Below are positions 8,045 through 11,030 of a DNA stretch of 11,030 bases, piece by piece. The notes beneath the pieces are model-generated. The model was not told where the DNA came from, searched no databases, and worked only from the letters and a program-made list of their open reading frames with translations. The stretch lies in NCBI GenBank assembly GCA_026988585.1, contig JALSKY010000220.1, positions 1-11,030 of the forward strand, in the 5' to 3' direction. Position 1 is the first letter of the stretch. Every line of letters starts with the position of its first letter. This stretch comes from Deltaproteobacteria bacterium. GTDB lineage: Bacteria > Desulfobacterota > Dissulfuribacteria > Dissulfuribacterales > QOAL01. The position numbers and the translations under genes were made by a program.

Positions 8045-8683
8045 TCAGGTCTTTGGCTCTGGCACCGCATTATCTGCCTGACCAGGTAGATTTTGCTTTT
8101 TGCTTTTCTTTGACAATCTTCTCTTTGGTTTGAAAAATCTGCTGAAAAGCAACAACCCTGAAATATAGCCAATAAAAAAGGTTGCCGGCACTGAGAGCCC
8201 CGGGATTCCGAAACTGTTTTCAGGAAACAGCAGCAGGAACACCGGCCCTGAAAACTCCATCAGGGAATCAAACCAAAACAGTGTAATGAAAATTGGCAGC
8301 AGATACACCATGCCAAACCAGGAAAATTTATAGGCAATATATGTGTTGTATAGCTCATCCACATCCTTGTCATTTGCCTCCAGCAGGACCTTCTTGAGTT
8401 TCCAGTCCTTCAAGGCAGGAAGATACTGCTCTATCCGCCTCTTTTTCCTGATCCTGTGTAGGAAAAGGGCCTCCTTCTCATGGACCTTGAGCAGGCGCTT
8501 TATGGTCAGCGAGATTATGGCTACCAGGAGTCCCATGAGGATTACCTGAAAAAAAGGTGGAAGCCCCCAGTTGTTCAAGGGGGCTATGGTTACCCTGTAA
8601 AGCAGGTCTCCAAGGGTGTTGGCTGTGGCCACCACCAGGTGAAACCACAGCCAGTCCAGTAGATTCAGAACAGATTGCACCAT
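8045..8683 (-). CDS. Small integral membrane protein, Oxa1-superfamily/DUF106-like topology (tentative)
   Basis: I do not recognise a close family. The 212 residues form a moderately hydrophobic N-terminus (5-25), a clear membrane helix (about 43-62), a long lysine/arginine-rich, probably coiled cytoplasmic segment (63-118), a second helix (about 121-139), a third (about 163-184), and a basic tail with KKSKK. A helix, a charged hairpin, then two closing helices is the layout of the DUF106/EMC3/TMCO1 branch of the Oxa1 insertase superfamily, which includes archaeal DUF106 proteins. The resemblance is in pattern only. It starts nine bases after the exporter gene, with AGGAG very close to the ATG, and lies 64 bases before the molybdoenzyme. 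It has no heme-ligand pattern or NrfD-like size, so it is unlikely to be the usual quinone subunit. It may help insert or hold the exporter, or dock the soluble enzyme at the membrane. Confidence 0.7.
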   Translation of the reverse strand: MVQSVLNLLDWLWFHLVVATANTLGDLLYRVTIAPLNNWGLPPFFQVILMGLLVAIISLTIKRLLKVHEKEALFLHRIRKKRRIEQYLPALKDWKLKKVLLEANDKDVDELYNTYIAYKFSWFGMVYLLPIFITLFWFDSLMEFSGPVFLLLFPENSFGIPGLSVPATFFIGYISGLLLFSRFFKPKRRLSKKSKKQNLPGQADNAVPEPKT

Positions 8684-8692
8684 CAGCTCCTG

Positions 8693-10366
8693 TTACCTCA
8701 TGAACCAGAGGAGGTTGGTGTATTTCATGAAAACGATGATTAGTGCAACAGCAAGAAGCCTCTTGAGAAAGATCTCCGGCAGCTTCTTCTGGATCTTTGG
8801 ACCTATCATGCCACCGATAATGGCGCCAGCGGCGATACAGATCGCCATGAGCCAGTCAGGAGAGTAACCCAGCAGGATATACTTTCCGATACCGCCGAAG
8901 GAGGTAGCAAAGGTGCCTGCCAAGGCGATGGGCACAGCAAGATACATTGGATAACCCATAACACTGGTCATAAAGGGCATGAACATGAATCCACCGCCTA
9001 CACCAAAGGATGCAGCGATCATTCCCATGAGAATACCACCAACAAGCATGGCCAGCGGTCTTGCCACAAAGGTCTCTCCCCAGAATCTCATATCAAACTT
9101 GATGAAATTGAACTTATCGAACTCTACCTTGCCCATTTCAGCAGCCTTACCGGTCTTTTTGGCCTCTGCTATGGCATCGTTGAACTTCTTGACGATGGCC
9201 TTTAGGGCCTTCTTCTTTTCAATTGTGCTGGGCAGGCTCTCATGAAACAGCTTCAGACCGATAACCAGACAGATGATGCCGAGATAGAACTTGTATGCCT
9301 TCAGGGGCAGATACTTTGCGGAAAAGTTGGGGCCCAGGAAGAATGCACCGATAAAGATACCTATGGCAAAAAAGATGGCTACTGGCCAGGCAAAACGCCT
9401 TTCCTTGAAATAGGTGGTGAGACCAGTAATCGGGGAGCAGAGGGTAAGGAACAGGTTTGTAGGCTTGACTGTATTAGCAGCATTGATTCCTATGGGACCC
9501 TTTGTTCCCAGAACGGTTATCTGAAAGGCTGCTGTAAAGAGACCCCCAGCAGCACCCATTATAACGAAGAGCACACCGATGATAAAGGCGCCACCAAAGA
9601 CTACCAATGGATTCATATAGGTGTTGGCCGTCTTGAAGAAGAAGCCTGCAGGCTTGACCACATAAGTGCCGATCTTGTCCCCATTTGCATAAATGGCCAT
9701 CTTGGTGCCAGGAGCTACATTTTTGTATGGGGTCATGGTGATGGAAAACTCACCGGTCTCCTTGTTATGGGTTATGGACACACCCTTGTTCCATGGTTCT
9801 GCCTGCTTGTTGTAATCAGAGAGAACCATCCTGGAGGCACCGCCGCCGATTGCCGGCTCCTTGGTGATGGTATTTATTCCAAACTTCTTTTCATGAGTAT
9901 AGGCCAGGAATTTCCACTGCTTTTCATTGGAGATCGGGCCAAGCATTCCCTTGACATCGTCTGGAATCTCATTCCATGCCTTCAGTTTGTTGATGCGCAC
10001 ATAATACTTGAAAGGCGGAAAGGCAAAGATGCCGGTCGTCTGACCACGGGCCATCTCCTTGGGAGCAGCAAACTTGTCCGGCATAGTAGTAATAATATAA
10101 TAGATAGGCGGAATGGCAGTATCGCCAAACTTCTTGGTAAGCTTCTCCTTTTCCTTCACACCTGGAGAATCAGAAGGTTTGAAGAGCTTGTCTGTACAGA
10201 GAACGACTACAAGATCCTCACCAGGAGCCACTTTGCCCTTTATGGTCACTGGCTGCCCAGCCCCATACTCTGCCTGATCCAGACTGCCATCTGATTGCGC
10301 CATGGCAGTGGATACGAGACAAAAAACAGAAAGAATCAAAAAACTCAGCAATTTCCTTGTCATCAT
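8693..10366 (-). CDS. TauE/SafE-family exporter with signal peptide and large periplasmic domain
   Basis: TauE/SafE proteins are membrane carriers linked to sulfite, sulfonates and other sulfur-containing anions. The 557 residues begin with a signal peptide (MMTRKLLSF..., likely cut after AMA, about residue 23). A soluble domain of about 220 residues follows (25-245), rich in beta pattern at its start (VTIKGKVAPGEDLVVVL). The membrane part then shows two glycine-rich repeats, GAAGGLF (271-277) and FGVGGGFMFMP (454-464), with about eight helices between 252 and 555. A charged segment (377-434) splits the two halves and is probably cytoplasmic. Ordinary TauE proteins are about 250 residues, so both the periplasmic domain and the central loop are additions. 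The start at 10366 has GGAGG eight bases upstream. The open frame runs 31 codons further, but it would begin at or before the expected transcription start. First gene of the operon. Confidence 0.85.
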   Translation of the reverse strand: MMTRKLLSFLILSVFCLVSTAMAQSDGSLDQAEYGAGQPVTIKGKVAPGEDLVVVLCTDKLFKPSDSPGVKEKEKLTKKFGDTAIPPIYYIITTMPDKFAAPKEMARGQTTGIFAFPPFKYYVRINKLKAWNEIPDDVKGMLGPISNEKQWKFLAYTHEKKFGINTITKEPAIGGGASRMVLSDYNKQAEPWNKGVSITHNKETGEFSITMTPYKNVAPGTKMAIYANGDKIGTYVVKPAGFFFKTANTYMNPLVVFGGAFIIGVLFVIMGAAGGLFTAAFQITVLGTKGPIGINAANTVKPTNLFLTLCSPITGLTTYFKERRFAWPVAIFFAIGIFIGAFFLGPNFSAKYLPLKAYKFYLGIICLVIGLKLFHESLPSTIEKKKALKAIVKKFNDAIAEAKKTGKAAEMGKVEFDKFNFIKFDMRFWGETFVARPLAMLVGGILMGMIAASFGVGGGFMFMPFMTSVMGYPMYLAVPIALAGTFATSFGGIGKYILLGYSPDWLMAICIAAGAIIGGMIGPKIQKKLPEIFLKRLLAVALIIVFMKYTNLLWFMR

Positions 10367-10374
10367 AACTTCTC

Positions 10375-10384
10375 TCCTCCTTTT
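10375..10384 (-). promoter_or_regulatory. Ribosome binding site deciding the exporter start
   Basis: AAAAGGAGGA lies eight bases before the ATG at 10366 and is the strongest such site in the window. It favours the start that gives a clean signal peptide over the longer frame opening at 10459. Confidence 0.75.
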
Positions 10385-10467
10385 TGTTGTTTTTGTTATT
10401 GACGATAAATGATTTTGCCAAAAATATCCCTTTTCTCCCCTAAAAAAAATGACAAACATTACAACAC

Positions 10468-10485
10468 AAGCAACAACAGTGCCTG
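10468..10485 (-). promoter_or_regulatory. Sigma-54 (-24/-12) promoter of the exporter-molybdoenzyme operon
   Basis: Read on the minus strand, the site is CAGGCACTGTTGTTGCTT. It has GG at 10483-10482 and GC at 10471-10470 with exactly ten bases between, and it keeps GGCAC and TTGCT of the consensus TGGCACG-N4-TTGCW. Transcription should begin near 10458, giving a leader of about 90 bases before the ATG at 10366. An activator-type gene and a palindrome lie directly upstream, as expected, since sigma-54 promoters need an enhancer-bound ATPase. Confidence 0.8.
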
Positions 10486-10512
10486 AAACAACCCAAAAAT
10501 AAAAAAAAATAA

Positions 10513-10530
10513 ATCTTGTAAATACAAGAT
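10513..10530 (-). terminator. AT-rich hairpin with T tract, candidate terminator of the regulator gene
   Basis: ATCTTGTA and TACAAGAT form a perfect 8-bp inverted repeat around two bases. On the minus strand the repeat is followed by TTATTTTTTTTTATTTTT. Position and tail suit termination of the regulator transcript, which has its stop at 10603. The stem is poor in G and C and would be weak, so a protein-binding palindrome is the alternative. Confidence 0.5.
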
Positions 10531-10554
10531 GTTATCCACAATGAACGGAAACGA

Positions 10555-10571
10555 GCACCAGCAGATGGTGC
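10555..10571. repeat. 6-bp inverted repeat overlapping the activator palindrome
   Basis: GCACCA (10555-10560) and TGGTGC (10566-10571) are perfect inverted copies around five bases. The right arm shares three bases with the 18-bp palindrome at 10569-10586. No T run follows, so it does not look like a terminator. It may be a second protein contact site. Confidence 0.5.
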
Positions 10572-10586
10572 AACATGAATGTTGCA
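10569..10586. promoter_or_regulatory. Candidate upstream activator site (18-bp palindrome)
   Basis: TGCAACAT-GA-ATGTTGCA is a perfect 8-bp inverted repeat with a two-base centre. Its centre is about 120 bases upstream of the expected sigma-54 transcription start, in the normal range for an enhancer-binding protein. It is only 17 bases past the stop of the activator gene. Binding by that activator's Fis-type HTH is inference. Confidence 0.6.
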
Positions 10587-10602
10587 TAGAAACAGAAAGG
10601 TA

Positions 10603-11030
10603 TCAGGTTGGCCGAAATTCAGAGGGATTTATTCCATAACGCCTGAGCAGACGCTGCAATCCCTGACGCTCCATTCCACATATCCTGGCCGCCTCAGAGA
10701 CATTGCCGGATGTCCTGGCAAGAAGCCTTTTGATGTATCGGACTGAAAACGATGAGATAACCTCCTGTTTAGCCTGGGAATAGGGCATGGAAAAGAGAGA
10801 AGAGGCGACGATCTCAGGATGGACTGAAGAAAGGAAGCCGGATTCATCATCCAGATCCGATGCACGGATTGTTCCTGTACGGTTCAGAAGAACCGCCCGA
10901 TTTATGAGATTTTTGAGCTCCCTGACATTACCCTTCCACTCCCTGCTCATCAGGAGATCCAGGGCATCATCTGAGAAAAAGAGCCCCTCCTTCTCATATT
11001 TTTTACTGTATTTTTCCAGGAAACTACTGG
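10603..11030 (-). CDS. Sigma-54-dependent transcriptional activator, C-terminal part (cut by window edge)
   Basis: Enhancer-binding proteins of this class use an AAA+ ATPase to open sigma-54 promoters. About 141 residues are visible and the frame is open to the window end, so the N-terminal sensor domain and most of the ATPase lie outside. The visible part shows the end of the AAA+ domain (FLEKYSKKY, FSDDALDLLMSREW, then GNVRELKNLINRAVLL, the sensor II region). After a linker comes a Fis-type helix-turn-helix, GNVSEAARICGMERQGLQRL, ending a few residues before the stop. An internal ATG at 10950 is not the start, because family sequence continues before it. It reads toward the exporter operon and sits just upstream of the -24/-12 promoter, so it is the likely local regulator. 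What it senses cannot be seen. Confidence 0.93.
   Translation of the reverse strand, partial: SSFLEKYSKKYEKEGLFFSDDALDLLMSREWKGNVRELKNLINRAVLLNRTGTIRASDLDDESGFLSSVHPEIVASSLFSMPYSQAKQEVISSFSVRYIKRLLARTSGNVSEAARICGMERQGLQRLLRRYGINPSEFRPT

Noticed and set aside
9242..10294. Plus-strand open frame of 350 codons opposite the exporter gene
   Set aside because: It lies fully antisense to a gene with a clear signal peptide, family motifs and operon context. Its translation resembles no protein and shows mixed composition.
10532..10540. Perfect DnaA box TTATCCACA
   Set aside because: A single nine-base match can occur by chance in 11 kb. There are no further boxes, no origin genes and no unwinding element beyond the A/T runs of the intergenic region.

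Overview
The window looks like chromosomal DNA of an anaerobic, sulfur-metabolising bacterium. A Desulfobacterota-type (deltaproteobacterial) sulfate reducer or sulfur disproportionator is the best guess. The basis is gene content: a thiosulfate/polysulfide-reductase-like molybdoenzyme with its four-cluster ferredoxin subunit, a TauE/SafE exporter with a large periplasmic domain, a sigma-54 regulator with its promoter, and a bacterial VKOR-thioredoxin fusion. I saw no tRNA, rRNA, CRISPR array, insertion sequence or phage gene. The taxonomic call is inference.

Region 1 (58-3691, minus strand) is a four-gene run. In transcription order it holds a VKOR-thioredoxin disulfide-forming membrane protein, panC (overlapping the first gene by an ATGA start/stop), panD, and rimO. 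PanC and PanD supply the condensation step and the beta-alanine for pantothenate and CoA. RimO modifies ribosomal protein S12. A weak hairpin at 37-51 may end the transcript.

Region 2 (3692-4030) is an AT-rich divergent intergenic stretch of about 340 bases that must hold promoters for both sides. Region 3 (4031-5329, plus strand) is one radical SAM protein of unrecognised function with an unusual N-terminal half. It converges on Region 4, with a GC-rich hairpin at 5361-5382 between them.

Region 4 (5361-10586, minus strand) is the most interesting part. It is a compact operon of TauE/SafE-like exporter, small Oxa1/DUF106-like membrane protein, molybdopterin oxidoreductase and 4x[4Fe-4S] subunit. 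In front of it sits a well-formed -24/-12 sigma-54 promoter (10468-10485). About 120 bases upstream of the expected transcription start is an 18-bp palindrome (10569-10586). Next to that is the 3' end of a gene for a sigma-54-dependent activator with a Fis-type HTH (10603 to the window edge). Activator, binding site, promoter and operon therefore lie in one line.

The molybdoenzyme has no Tat leader, and an in-frame stop four codons before its ATG rules one out. The operon has no NrfD/PsrC/PhsC-type quinone subunit. The simplest reading is a cytoplasmic sulfur-oxyanion (or polysulfide) oxidoreductase that works with an exporter, plus a small membrane protein of unknown role. Substrate, direction and electron partner cannot be read from the sequence.
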